Source of the DNA: Antilocapra americana
Lineage: Eukaryota; Chordata; Mammalia; Artiodactyla; Antilocapridae
Assembly: GCA_007570785.1 (NCBI GenBank)
Contig: ML664662.1
Span: 124,001-188,000, forward strand
Length of the DNA: 64,000 nucleotides
Reading direction: 5' to 3'
This document shows, piece after piece, positions 25,788-37,615 of this stretch; the stretch's first letter is position 1; every line of letters starts with the position of its first letter. The translations under genes and the position numbers were made by a program. The notes under the pieces were generated by a model. It ran no database searches, was not told where the DNA came from, and was given only the letters and a program-made list of their open reading frames with translations.

Positions 25788-27929
25788 CCTGGGTAGTTCA
25801 TCTTCAGTGTCCTATCTTTTCACCCTTTTATACTGTTCATGGGGTTCTCAAGGCAAGAATACTAAAGTGGTTTGCCATTCCCTTCTCCAGTGGGCCACAA
25901 TCTGTCAGACTTCTCCACCATGACCCTACCTTCTTGGGTGGCCCCATGGTCCATGTGATCAGATTGGCTAGTTTTCTGTTTTTATGGTTTCAGTGTGTCT
26001 GCCCTCTGATGCCCTCTTGCAACACCTACCATCTTACTTGGGTTTCTCTTACCTTGAACGAAGGGTCTCTCATTGCGGCTACCCCTCCTGACCTTGGACG
26101 TGGAGTAGCTCCTCCCTGCCTTCCTGCGCCCACACAGTCGCAGCTCCTTGGATGCTGGTTGCTCCTCTCGGCCACCACCCCTGACATCAGGCACGGGGGT
26201 AGCTCCTCTCAGCCGCTGCCCCTGTCCTCGGCCATGGGGTAGCTCCTCTCTGCCACACTTCTGTGCCACCCGGCACAGCCGCAGCAGATCTTGATTCTCC
26301 TTAAGAATATTACTTTTCCCATTGGCATTCAATCCTCTGAGAGTCAGCTCTAGTTATTCTTGACTTGAATTCCCTAGCTATAGTTATTCCTGACTTCCTC
26401 CAAAAAAGAGTGAACAGTTCTGAGATACTTTCTTAGTACTTAACTTTCTCCCAGAAATAAACAGTTCAGGGGGACCTCCTGATTTTTCTTTGCTTTTCTC
26501 AGTTTCTTATCTTGAGGATCTTTTTTTGTTTGCTGCTAGTTTTAATGCCAAGTAACAGTGAAAATGGCAGCCATATTAGTCATTTTTAAGATCCTTTAGA
26601 AAATTTGGCTTTCATTATCTTACATATGTTGACTAATAATATTTATTTTTGGAAACTCTTATCCCTGCAATGATTATAGTTCTTTTGCCAAATAATCTGA
26701 GCTTAATAGACAACAGATTTCTGGCACCAGAAAGACAAAAGACAAAAGTGTCAGTAACTTAAATGAAAAAATTCCTGAAGACTGTTCACTACAGTGTGTT
26801 ATATGGAAAACTTCTGAGTAACTGCAATGTAAAGAAATAAAATGATGAAAATCCTTGTAGTAAGGAGTACCCAAAGTCATGATACCACTGTTTTGTGTCA
26901 AAAATTTTTTTTTATTTCTTTGGCAGGACCACAAAAAAGTCCTATTCAATCATGACATATAAAATGTGAGTTTGAGTAAATAGACCAATTAATATGTGAA
27001 TGTCTTTAAATTGTTAAACTATACCTGTTTAATACTTTTATCTAAATTAGTGCTGTTTGCTGTAAATATTCATTCCAACAAAAGTAAGACCAACTAAGAT
27101 TGTAATATTCTCACAGGCAATTAAGTTCTTTTCACACCCTTTGTAGCCTTAATATGTAGATTCCAAGTATATTGACTATAATAAAGATGAAAAGGGAATT
27201 TATATTAGCCTAATCAATTTGAATTTTGGAAGAACCAATCAACACATCAATTAAATGTATATTTAGCATCTCATGTGCACAATGGATAGTGAATCAAACA
27301 CTTCTTTAAATGCAAGACACATTGCTAATGATATTTTTCTGAATTCATATCACATTACTGTTAGTTTCAGGTAGGACTGTTTAATCTGGAAAATACTATT
27401 TTTCTTTTGTCTTAGTTTTATAATGCTGTGGAGTTAATATTTACTTGCTTTGTGGTAAGAGGTACGTTAATAGACTTTTCTTTAATCTTATGATTTCATC
27501 TGCTTAGAAAATAGGAATCGTAATTTAAGCATTATTTTATTTTAAAAAAAATTTTGACTGTATCATTCTCTCTCTTTTCACTTCACTATCTGTTATCTTC
27601 TAAACTTCCCAACATATTAAAGAGAAAAAGGCATGGTGAGACCATGAAATGAAATTTCAAATGCTGTTGATATAACATAAAGATACAGAAAGATAACCTC
27701 AAAGAAGTCACACGTGAGAGGCGTCTCACAAGAATACGGAAGTATGGGCCCTGGAAGACTAATGGGGAGCATGAGAGGTCACTGTAGGCTAGTGCTCTGG
27801 GTGGGGGGAGGGAGGCTGCACACGTTAATATGACTGAAGGGGCCATATACCCCATATGGGAGGCACAGAGGAGGCAAAGCATTATAAGTGGTCAGGGTAT
27901 TCAGGGATGGGGTCAGGAAACACTGGTAT

Positions 27930-28370
27930 AATACAAATGTCAACTATTTAAATAGGGTTTCAGTAGACTGAAAATTTGGTTTGAGGGAAGAATATATCTA
28001 GAATACCAAATTTGGTACTTTAGGTCTTATGGTATAGAGAGTAAAAGGCTACTGCAAGCTTTTGAGTGATGCAAAATTATATGAGCAGCATGCTCATGTA
28101 ATTCCTTTGGACCCTGTGCACAGGTGGGTTACCTGTCAGGATACAAGTAGTAGAGGCAAAAAGGTTCTATAGAAGCTGGTCTGTCCAGTCAAGAAGTGAC
28201 AGGGGCCTGAACCAGGGAGTCATAGTGGGAGTGGGAAAGAAGTATCCAGACTGAGAGCGATTAAGGAAAATTGATGAGGCTTGGTGAGTGATTTGAGATA
28301 TTCAGAATTAGGAAGCCTATAGAAGGGTTAAAGCCTGTAGAGTGGAAGTGTTTAAATTTAACTTAGTCGA
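27930..28370. repeat. unnamed old dispersed repeat (tentative)
   Basis: Text such as 'ctactgcaagcttttgagtg', 'agtgacaggggcctgaacca' and 'gacttgagatat'-like phrases recalls an ancient mammalian repeat with a conserved 'gatgatggtggcctgaactag' core. I cannot name the family. Confidence 0.3.
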
Positions 28371-28604
28371 GATTTTCCTGGTTCTTAGTATGAAGAGTAA
28401 TTTTGGATAGTGTGCTGGGCATTTTTAGTAGTATTATGAGACTATGATTCTTATTTAAATCTTGTATTTTGGTGGGCAGTTCACCCAGTTAGATTCAGAA
28501 CACACGTCCTAGACCATTTTTACGCACAATGATTCAAATGCCAGTTTCATTTTCAGTGCTTTTGCAGTACTCATCTAGTCTGCCCTTGTATGCTACCCAG
28601 GGGC

Positions 28605-29485
28605 TCACCAAGTGTTGGTGAGGATGTTGAACAACTGGAACTCATACCTGTTGTGGGAATGTAAAATGGTACAGCCACTTGGGAAAACTGTTGCACAATT
28701 TCTTAGAAGGTTAAACATATTCTTATAAAATGACCTAGCCATTCTACTCCTACATGTTTACCTAAGAGAAATGAAACTTAGGTCCATACAGAGACTTGTA
28801 CATTAATGTTCATAGCATCCTTATAATACATAACAGGCAAAAACTGAAAACAACCCAGGGTGCATCAACAGGTGAATGGATAAACAAGTTATGGTACCTC
28901 TGTTCAATAGAATGGGCTTCCCTGGTGGCTCAGACAGTAAAGAATCTGCCTGCAGTGCAGGAGACCTAGGTTCAATCCCTGGGTTAGGAAGACCCCCTGG
29001 AGGAGGGCATGGCAACCCACTCCAGTATTTTTGCCTGGAGAATGCCCATGGACAGAGGATCCTGGCGGGCTACAGTCCATGGGATTGCAAAGAGTCAGAC
29101 AGACACAACTGAGTGACTAAGGACAGCACATTCAATGGAATATCCCCAGCAATAAAACAGAATGAACTATTGATACATGCAACAATGTAGGTGAAGCTAA
29201 AATATTTAGGCAGAGTGAATAAAGTTGGATAATAATTAATATGTACTGTACTTTCCCATTTATATAAAATTCTAGAAAATGCAAACTTATCTAAAGTAAC
29301 ACAGAATAGATCAGTGGTTGCCTGGGGATGGGGAAGAGGGTGACAAAAGAGACACAAGAAAGCTTTTGTGAGTGTTTGATATGTTCATTATGGTTGTGGG
29401 GATGGTTTTATGTTTGTATACATATGTCAAAACTTATCCCATCGTATATGTGCAGTTAATTGTATGCTAATTATACTTCAGTAAA
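28605..29485 (+). mobile_element. old L1 3' part, interrupted by Bov-tA
   Basis: From 'agtgttggtgaggatgttgaacaactgg' through 'aataaaacagaatgaactattgatacatgc' to 'aattatacttcagtaaaac', this is the end of ORF2 and the 3' UTR of an old L1 in sense orientation. A Bov-tA at 28914-29130 interrupts it. Confidence 0.78.
28914..29130 (+). mobile_element. Bov-tA SINE nested in L1
   Basis: Complete Bov-tA starting gggcttccctggtggctcag. Flanked by ttcaatagaat (28903-28913) and ttcaatggaat (29131-29141), an 11-bp duplication with one mismatch. Confidence 0.92.
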
Positions 29486-29544
29486 ACTTTTTCAGGAAGA
29501 CAAACTACATTCAGAGTCTGTCTCACTTTCACTCTCTTTATTGT

Positions 29545-30475
29545 TTCCATCTGGTTTTATCCACCATCATTTCCCCCCTGTTGCTGCTGCTGCTCAGTCG
29601 CTTCAGTCGTGTCCGACTCTGTGCGACCCCATAGACGGCAGCCCACCAGGCTCCCCCATCCCTGGGATTCTCCAGGCAAGAACACTGGGGTGGGTTGCCA
29701 TTTCCTTCTCCAATGCATGAAAGTGAAAAGTGAAAGTGAAGTCGCTCAGTCGTGTCTAACTCCTAGTGACCCCATGGACTGCAGCCTACTGGGCTCCTCT
29801 GTCCATGGGATTTCCCAGGCAAGAGTACTGGAGTGGGGTGCCATTGCCTTCTCTGCATTTCCCCCCGATTACTACAGTAACCTCCTAACTGGTCTCCATG
29901 CTTTTTAACTCTCCCCCCTTTCCAATCTAGTCTCAACACAACAGCCAGAGTATTCCTCTATATTGTCAGATCACGTCACTCCAGCTGCAAACCTCCCAGT
30001 TGCTCCATCTCCCACTCGAAATAAAAGCCAAAGGCCACCGATGGCCTGCACCAGCCTTGCCACTTCTCTAAAATGATCTACTATTTACTCCACACACATG
30101 GGTCTCCTTGCTATTTATTGAAAATTTCAGGCACACTGTCTCCTTTGAAGATCTTTGCACTTAGTTGTTCTGTCTGCCTAGACCACTCTCCTCACCTCTT
30201 GGATGTCACTTTCTCAGTTGGGTCATACTTTGACTGCCCTACTTTAAATTGCAATGTACCTTTACCCTGCCTTCCTTTCTGCTTTATTCCATAGCACTCT
30301 TAACATACTCTATAATTTCCCTTCTTTGTATTTTCTTATCTTCTCCCATTAAAATATGAACTACGTGAGGGCCAGACTCTTTGTTAAGGTTTTGTTTACT
30401 TGTTTATCCCAAGTGCATAGAACGATGCCTGGCACATAGTAGGTACTCAAGAAATATTTCTAAAATAAATACCTG
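29545..30475 (+). mobile_element. L2 LINE 3' region, interrupted by Bov-A2
   Basis: After the Bov-A2, 'gattactacagtaacctcctaactggtctcc' continues as L2 to the 3' end ('gcctggcacatagtaggtac', 'aagaaatatttctaaaa'). Upstream 'ccaccatcatttc' is the matching L2 text before the insertion. Confidence 0.8.
29579..29855 (-). mobile_element. Bov-A2 dimeric SINE, 11-bp target duplication
   Basis: Two antisense Bov-A units in tandem, each carrying 'cagtcgtgtc..actc' and 'gggattctccaggcaag'-type text. They are joined by a short 'gaaagtgaaaagtgaaagtgaa' linker near 29720. Perfect repeats catttcccccc at 29568-29578 and 29856-29866 mark exact borders. A short (CTG)n run lies at its left edge. Confidence 0.93.
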
Positions 30476-31226
30476 TAGCATAAAATCTTCAAGATACATT
30501 GACAATCTAGAACCAAGAGGGCAATAAGGAGAATGACAGGAGATTTGAAATATACATGAGAAGTTGGCAACTGGAGATGTTATCACAGAGAAGAGTAGAT
30601 TCAGTGGAAGCATGAACCCCCGCGTAACTACTAAAGGGGTATTATATGGAAGAGGGATTGTGTTTACTCTGTGATGCCCAAAGAGAAGAGCTAGTCCAGA
30701 CAAGCCGTAGGTGGGCTGAGTAAGATTTTTTTCAGATTCTTAAAATTGTAGTGGACTGCCATAAAGTACTACTCTCCTATTGTATGAAGTCAAACAGAGT
30801 GATCATCCATCAGAGATTGAAAGGGATCCCACATGGAGAAATGGTTGGATTAGAATGGGCTTGATAAGTTTGCCCTAGTTTGAAGATACTGTGACTTTTC
30901 TTTTAAAATCTGGTTATTCTTGACAACTCAGAATGCTGAATTAGTTGTGAGTTAATTTCCTAAAGGCTCATTTTACCTGACAAGATAATGTCAAAGTTAA
31001 CTTCATGCCTTCATAATAATTATGATGAATTATTTTAGCCACATAGCCATGTATCTGAAAAATTACTTGGACCATTATTTTAGCCCTTTGTTATTGATGA
31101 AGATGAAATACTATTTTACTATCAGTTTTGACCTTTATATCCAATTGGGCTTGTTGTTTGTTTTTAATTTAGCTTCTTCACTTTTTTAAAGAGCTATGTG
31201 TGTTCATTATCTTTCATCTTTTTTAG

Positions 31227-31316
<90 letters not shown>

Positions 31317-32401
31317 TAAAGAAATCAGCAAAAAGCCAGACGGAGGCATTTGCTGATATTTTTATTCTGTTTCAGTGCCCATAAATATTATAATGGTGTT
31401 GGCTGTGGTTTTCTTACAGCCAAATTCTCAATGCCAAAAGTTACCATCATTTCAATAAGATTTGGGGTTTTTAAATCATGTAAGGTAATATTTAAGTACA
31501 AATCCAAGCAATAAGTTATAATAAATGGAAGATGAATCACATTTTATATTTGTGTTGTCTTTAAAAATTCATAGCAGAGATATAATTACTTTAAAAATAG
31601 GAACTTGCTATTATCCACTATTGTTGAATTTTAATCTAGGCCACATTTTCTCAACCTTAAATATTTTGACAGAAAACCTAAGTTTAGTTCAATGAAAACA
31701 GCACAAAATTAGAATTGGAACTAGGATTGAACAACCATCACAAAGCAGTAAAAGTCCCCACAACCTTGGTCTACTAGAAAATATTTCCAGATCACTTTTC
31801 TCACTTTTTCTTTATTCTTCCTAGGACACCTTTCTCCCATTTACCATACTCCCTATCCTCCAACCCACTGGAAAAGAAAAAAAGCACTATTACTTCATTT
31901 GGACAGCCCATTTGACTTTAAAAGGTTTTTGAGGTTTTTGAAAAAGACCCAGAATAAGATAATGGAATCTTTACAGCACTGGACAAAAATCTTAAGGGAC
32001 AGCATTTCCCTCCTCCCTGCAACAGAGGAAACGATTATATTATGGTCTTAAAATTAACTCAGGTTTGACTTACTTTGATTACTATTTAAAAACTTAACCC
32101 TGTCCTCTAAGTGGTTGATTAGATAAAGTCCTCCTTAGCCATGTGACTCCTGCAAGATGTAAAACTTTTCTTCATAACTATTTTCAGATATGTCATAAGT
32201 TGCAATAATATTCATTCACTAGTAGTCGACCCTTGAAATATGTTGTGAAAGATTGTCTTCAACTCTAGATTTATAAGAATGTTTTTATGAATTTTTGGAA
32301 AACTGTGTAAGCCACAATATTATCATACAAAGCTGAACTGGCCAACTTATTAGCCACTAGCCACATGTAACTGTTAAAATCTAAGTGAATTAAAATGATT
32401 C

Positions 32402-32612
32402 TTTTTTAATATTTACTTATTTGGCTGCATCAGGTCTTAGTTGAAGCACACAGGCTTCTCTCTAGTTGTGGTGCATGGGCTCAGTAGTTGTGGTGTGCAG
32501 ACTTAGTTGTCCCGCAGCATGTGGAATCTTAGTTACCTGATCAGGGATTGAACCTCCATCCCCTGAATTGGCAGGCAGATTCTTAACCACTGGACCACCA
32601 GGGAAGTCCCCT
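32402..32612 (-). mobile_element. CHR SINE, antisense
   Basis: T-rich start, 'ggcttctctctagttgtggt', 'tggcaggcagattcttaaccac' and 'accaccagggaagtccc' are the complement of a CHR-2-like SINE. Confidence 0.85.
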
Positions 32613-32632
32613 AAATTAGTTAAAATCATTAA

Positions 32633-32942
32633 TTTGTTCAGTCTTGTCTGATTCTTTGTGACCCCATGCCAGGCTTCCCCTGTCCTTCACTATCTCCCAG
32701 AGTTTGCTCAAACTCATGTCCACTGAGTTGGTGATGCCATCCAACCATCTCATCCTCTGTCGTCCCCTTCTCCTCCTGCCCTCAATCTTTCCCAGCATCA
32801 GCGTCTTTTCCAGTGAGGCAGCTCTTCACATCAGGTGGCCAAAGTATTAGAGTTTCAGCTTCAGCATCAGTCCTTCCAATGAATACTCAGGGTTGATTTC
32901 CTTTAGATTGACTGGTTTGATCTCCTTGGTGTCTAAGGGAGA
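32633..32942 (-). mobile_element. Bov-B LINE 3' end, antisense
   Basis: From 'gttcagtcttgtctgattctttgtgacc' to 'gatctccttggtgtctaaggga'. It corresponds to the last roughly 300 bp of Bov-B, the usual 5'-truncated form. A minus-strand frame with [18 protein letters not shown] is the Bov-B C-terminal signature. Confidence 0.9.
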
Positions 32943-34179
32943 TTATTAATCATTAAATTATTTAAATTATTAATAAATAAAAGTAAAAGGTCGATTCCTC
33001 AGTCACACTAGAACATTCCAAGCATTCAATAACGATATGTGGCTAGTGGTGCTGCATCAGATAATGCAAATAGAGCCTGTTTCCATCACTGTAGAAAGTT
33101 CTACCAGAGAGTGCAACTGTAGAGTAAGGGCAGTTCTAACATGTCACTGATGGTGTTGATTATTCCCAGTTAGCCTTTCTCCTAGTTGATTTTGCAGTCA
33201 GGAGGTTCAAACTGGCTCTTCTCTATTTACTTTAAAAATCCTTTGCAGAAAAATAATTATTGATTATCTGCCATTATTGAGATGGTACCCAAAGAAGTTT
33301 CCCAAGACTCTGGGGTTTTGTTTGTTTGTTTGCCTTACTATACACCTGAAGTATAGTAGTAGTGTAGGCTACAAAAGAAAAAAAATCTTAGCCAAAGTGA
33401 AATTTGGTCAGCCATTTTTTAAATTAGTTTCTTTCCCAAAGAAGCTATTAACTGTACCTCTGTCTCAAGCCTTTCCTGAAGTCTTTTTAACTCTGATGTT
33501 GCTTTGGCCTATGTGACATTACCCTATCTGAGACCGAACCTCTCACTGCCCAAGTACAAGCCTTTTACCACAGGGCTCAGGCTTGCCTCATCACGAGAAA
33601 TACATGCTGTATTTCTCCCAGTGCCACAGAATCAGACTTGGGCCTAAAATAGCCAAAGTGGTGACTAAGATTCATTTGGACGGGAGCAAGCTGTCACAGC
33701 AGAGAGGGGTCATGTGAATTTACCACATCCCTTTGCAGGCCTATTTAAAAATTTAAGACCTACCAAACAACCTAGAATTAGGAACATCAGCAAGCTTGTC
33801 ATTGAGGTTTTTTTCAGCTTCTGGTAAAGCTGTATCCCATTCAGTGATTCAGTCACCCTGGTTAAAGCTGGTTATACCTACTGTCCTCAAAAAACTCATT
33901 CTCATTCTGCCACTTCTAGGAGCTTCTAGAGCAAAGATTGCAACTTTCCTGGCTTTCAGAGCCCACCACCCAACTTATTTTCACAAGCGAACAGCTAGGT
34001 ACCCATCCTTCTACTCAGACACTGTTTTTAAGCTCATCAAATGGTGGAAACAACCTAATTATTATGATTCCCTTTGAAGTGATTAAAAGGGAAGTTCACA
34101 GAAAGCAGTAGAAAATTGATTTTGTAACTAAGTCAGAGGTAGGAAATTTTGTAGCAAGAAGAAAAAGAAGTACAGCATT

Positions 34180-34420
34180 CAGAGAAAGAATGGCCTCTTG
34201 AGCTACATTGCCTGAGGTGAATCCTGACTCTGACACTAGCTGTGTATTTCAATTCTCGGTGCCTCAGTTTCCTTATCTATAAAATGGGGATGACACTGAT
34301 AATAGCTAACTCATAGGGTTTTAAGGATTTAATGAATTAATATATTATAGCAGTTAGAATAGTATCTATCAGTCATAAGTGCTCCATAGATGCCATTTTC
34401 TATTAATATTGTTATTGTTT
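34180..34420 (+). mobile_element. MIR SINE
   Basis: Contains 'tgaatcctgactctgacact', 'gcctcagtttccttatctataaaatgggg' and 'aatagctaactcatagggtt' in sense order. Confidence 0.85.
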
Positions 34421-34879
34421 CATTATTATTTTAGGATTTATTTATATGCTTGATTTGATCTCTATTTACAAACAGCTGTAATTCCTAAATAGAATAGACT
34501 GCTTAATGGGTACAGACTACTTAATGGGTTTGGGATGAAACAGGAATGGTCATCCCATTGTGGCTGTACTAGTTAGCACTGAATTGTAAACTTTAAAAGG
34601 GTTAGTTTTATGTTGTATGAATTTCACATAACCTACTTTTTTTAGTACCATGTGGCAAGTATTCTTCTTAAATACTGGTTATCACATTTGCACACTTGAG
34701 ATATGTGACACATTCTCATACCAACAGTAACTCACTGCACCACTCAACTCATCCAAGACACTAATCATCCGCCCCTCAGCCCCAGGCATGCAAGAGATTG
34801 GAGGGGCATGCGTTTTTTTGAAAAAGCTTCATGGGTAATTCTGATAAGTTTACCTTATTGAGAGTCATTACTCTGAAGC

Positions 34880-35200
34880 ACAAACTTATAATGGGTCTAC
34901 AAAATTCCATCATATGTACACATCATAATTTATTAACCAGCTATTGGACATAGGCATTACTTCCAGTTTTCCATGGCCATAAATACTATTGCATTGGCTC
35001 TACTTTTATTACTAAATCTTTGTACACCTCTGATTATATTGTTAGGGTAAGTTTGCTACTGAAATTGTTGGCATCAGAATGTATACGTGTATTTAATAGG
35101 ATATTTGATCTCTATAAGTAATTCACCTTCCAAACTGCTTATGCCTGTTTGAATAAATTCTAATGTATTTTTGGTAGTGAGTTTATTATATTTGCAATTA
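34880..35200 (-). mobile_element. old L1 fragment, antisense (tentative)
   Basis: 'catcataatttattaaccagc', 'attggacataggcattactt' and 'tactattgcattggctctac' resemble the complement of old L1 3' sequence. Highly diverged. Confidence 0.5.
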
Positions 35201-35671
35201 AACCTTTTTCCCATTCTGAAATTTTTATGGAACTGTTTTATGCCAGAATGTAAAACATTATTCATTTTACTCTGCTGAAATTTCAAGACTATCTCTCATT
35301 ATTGGTTATAATAATGTCAATACTCAGCAATCATACATTGTTCCTTTCTACATTTATACATTCATTTTGGCATTTAACCTGTTCAGCAGCCTACAGGACA
35401 CAACAAATCCCTGATGAGAAGATTGTCTGAACAGTTATAAAGCATTAACATCATTTTCAGACTATCGTTTGAACTGTAGATTTTAAATGTTTATAGAACC
35501 CTGCATGTGATTTGAATTATCACCCATTTCTTTTTAATTTTCCTTTCCTTCATTATTTTATTTTACATCTGTGAATGATAATGGAAAAACTCTTTTCCCC
35601 ATTTTGGTTATCAGACATTTCATATGTTGAATTTTTCCCTCCTTTTATTTCATACCAACTTCTAGAATCTT

Positions 35672-35810
35672 TTTTTTTTGGAGTATAGTTGATTTACAAG
35701 TTGTGTTTCTACTGTACAGCAAAGTGAGTCATGTGTACATACACACATATCCCTTCTTTTTTGGACTTCCTTCCCATTTAGAACACCACAGCTGAGCTCT
35801 ATTAAACTGA
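35672..35810 (-). mobile_element. cetartiodactyl L1 3' UTR fragment, antisense
   Basis: 'ggagtatagttgatttacaa', 'ctgtacagcaaagtgagtca' and 'acatacacacatatcccttc' match the complement of the L1 3' UTR common in this order. Confidence 0.7.
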
Positions 35811-36479
35811 GCTTACTACTTCAGTTTTTTAAAATCCTCTAGAAGCAATACTTCTTATATAAACTACATAGTCCTGAGCACGGGACTAGATATGAGGATT
35901 GAATTTTCTCAGACTGACTATTAGGAAACATGGGACAAACTGTATGCTCCAGGCTGTCTGAAAAAATCTGTGCTCTATGAGTATGTGTCTCTTAAGGAGG
36001 CATTCCTGTCCTCTAACCCTGGGTGCCATTTACATAAAGGAGTTACTGTGCAAGGGGGCGGGGGGCGCGAAAGGGTTGTGGGTGCCTGAGCTTGTCTATC
36101 TAGGGAAGAGGCTCAGGAGGGAATCTGTTCTAGAAACCATCCTCTTTGGTTCATGAGTTAGAAAGCAAATTTCCCTATAGTGAAGTATGTCAAAGATATT
36201 CTGTACAAATAAAAGTAATATCCTGTATTTGGGTAAGTTTATTGCAATCAATTCAGGAAATGGTGAGCTGCATCCACATAATTCAGTTTAGAGGTTAAAA
36301 CCATTTATTCCTTGTAAATACAGAAAGGGAGGGAGATTTCTGATAACTTCCTATAATTTTCCTTTATTGATTTTGCAAATTACAAAAATATAGCCTGTGT
36401 TACTTCTCTGACTTACCAGTTGGTCTCTTGGGGTCCTGTACTTTGCAGAACTAGAAAAAAATTGTTGAGGAATGCTGTT

Positions 36480-36710
36480 TTCCAGTACTCACTATCTAGT
36501 GCATTAGCCACTAGGCATATGTAGCTACTGATACTTTCATTTTAACTAATAAATAAAATTTTAAATTTGATTTCTCAGTTGCACTAGCCACATTTCAGTT
36601 GCTCAGTACCACATGAGGCTGGTGGCTACAGTTTGGGGTGGTACAGGCGTAGGACTTTTCCATCATCATGGAAAGTTCTGTTGTACAGCACTACTACCTG
36701 CCAGAGTTCA
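36480..36710. mobile_element. non-autonomous hAT-like DNA transposon
   Basis: 'cattagccactaggcatatg', 'ttctcagttgcactagccac' and 'ggaaagttctgttgtacagc' define the same family as the split copy at 32333-33118. The central part is nearly palindromic around 'taaataaaattttaaattt'. Family name uncertain. Confidence 0.6.
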
Positions 36711-36777
36711 GAGACCCCTAAGCAGCATCTTTGAGAGGTCAGCAGGGAAGCTCGAATTAGCTGCCTTTTGTCAATCT

Positions 36778-36957
36778 GAGCTATCCCTGGTGGCTCAGAT
36801 GGTAAAGCATCTGCCTGCAAGGAAGATCCTCTGAAGAAGGAAATGGCAGCCCACTCCAGTACTCTTGCCTGGAAAATTCGATGGACGGAGAAGCCTGGTA
36901 GGCTACAGTCCATGGGATCGCAAAGAGTCGCATACAACTGAGTGACTTCACTTTCAC
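36778..36957 (+). mobile_element. Bov-tA SINE with internal deletion, 12-bp target duplication
   Basis: Bov-tA lacking about 40 bp of the tRNA-like part (it jumps from 'catctgcctgcaa' to 'ggaagatcct'). Perfect repeats ttttgtcaatct at 36766-36777 and 36958-36969. Confidence 0.9.
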
Positions 36958-37391
36958 TTTTGTCAATCTTCTCCTTTCTGTCAATTCAACAAGAGCTTAC
37001 TTAAGGATTTATCAAGGACCTTTGTGCCCTAATGAAAACCAGTGCTTATACCCACAGTCCTCTCACACCAGAAAGAACAGCACATGAGCACAAAGATGGT
37101 GGGCTCCAGCCACTCAGAGCAGTAAATCTGGTATCCAAAGGGCACCTTCAATTCTGAAAACTGTTATTCTGGTATGAACAGTTACATAAATAATAACTGA
37201 CATGAGTTTGATCTTCCTATATTTTGCAAAGTAATTCTATGAATTTCTGATTCTGACATGTAGAATTTATTACTTCCAAAGTTAGTCTGGCTTTTGAAAG
37301 TTATTATAGACATTAAAAGATCATCTTTATAAAATACTTTTACACAGACCCAAAAGGATTCCTCAGTTATTTATTCCATGCAATTGCTCTT

Positions 37392-37615
37392 GTGCTATGC
37401 TAAGTCACTTGAGTCATGACCAACTCTTTGCAATGCTATGGAGCATAGCCCGCCAGGCTCCTCTGCCCATGGGATTCTCCAGGCAAAAATACTGGAGTGA
37501 GTTGTCATGTCCTTCTCCAGGGGATCTTCCCAACCCAGGGATCGAACCTGCATCTCTTAAGTCTCCTGAATTGGCAGACAGGTACTCTACCACTAGCACC
37601 ACCTGGGAAGCCCCA
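37392..37615 (-). mobile_element. Bov-tA SINE, antisense, 11-bp target duplication
   Basis: Complement of Bov-tA, ending 'cacctgggaagcccc'. Perfect repeats caattgctctt at 37381-37391 and 37616-37626. Confidence 0.92.

Larger units (their letters stand above)
22842..26290 (-). mobile_element. near full-length Bov-B (RTE) LINE, inactive
   Basis: A non-LTR retrotransposon of about 3.4 kb on the minus strand. The 3' end is at 22842 (start of the 'cagttcagttgctcagtcgtg' text). Minus-strand landmarks in order: C/G-rich 5' region (about 25850-26290), endonuclease start with GTWNVRS (within 25533-25787), GDWNAK (about 25219-25251), SDH (24946-24957), reverse transcriptase with FIDYAKAFD, GVCQGCILSP and catalytic YADD (23585-23596), and the C-terminal region to 22868. 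Stops and frameshifts break the frame, for example a stop directly after KASGGD near 24259. It therefore encodes no working enzyme. It lies antisense to CASK. Confidence 0.93.
20030..31226 (+). other. CASK: CASK intron, repeat-rich
   Basis: In order: CHR SINE with nested Bov-tA (20450-20858), MIR (20940-21090), L2 with two Bov-tA insertions (21100-22710), Bov-B (22842-26290), an unnamed old repeat (about 27930-28370), L1 with nested Bov-tA (28605-29485), Bov-A2 (29579-29855) and L2 (to 30475). The stretches 26300-27900 and 30480-31220 contain nothing I can name. Acceptor AG at 31225-31226. Confidence 0.9.
32333..33118. mobile_element. non-autonomous hAT-like DNA transposon split by SINE and LINE
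   Basis: The left part ('aactggccaacttattagccactagccacatg') and right part ('cctcagtcacactagaac' to 'agaaagttctaccagagag') together match the same dispersed element as 36480-36710. The inner 32402-32942 is occupied by a CHR SINE and a Bov-B end. Family name uncertain (MER-type). Confidence 0.6.
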
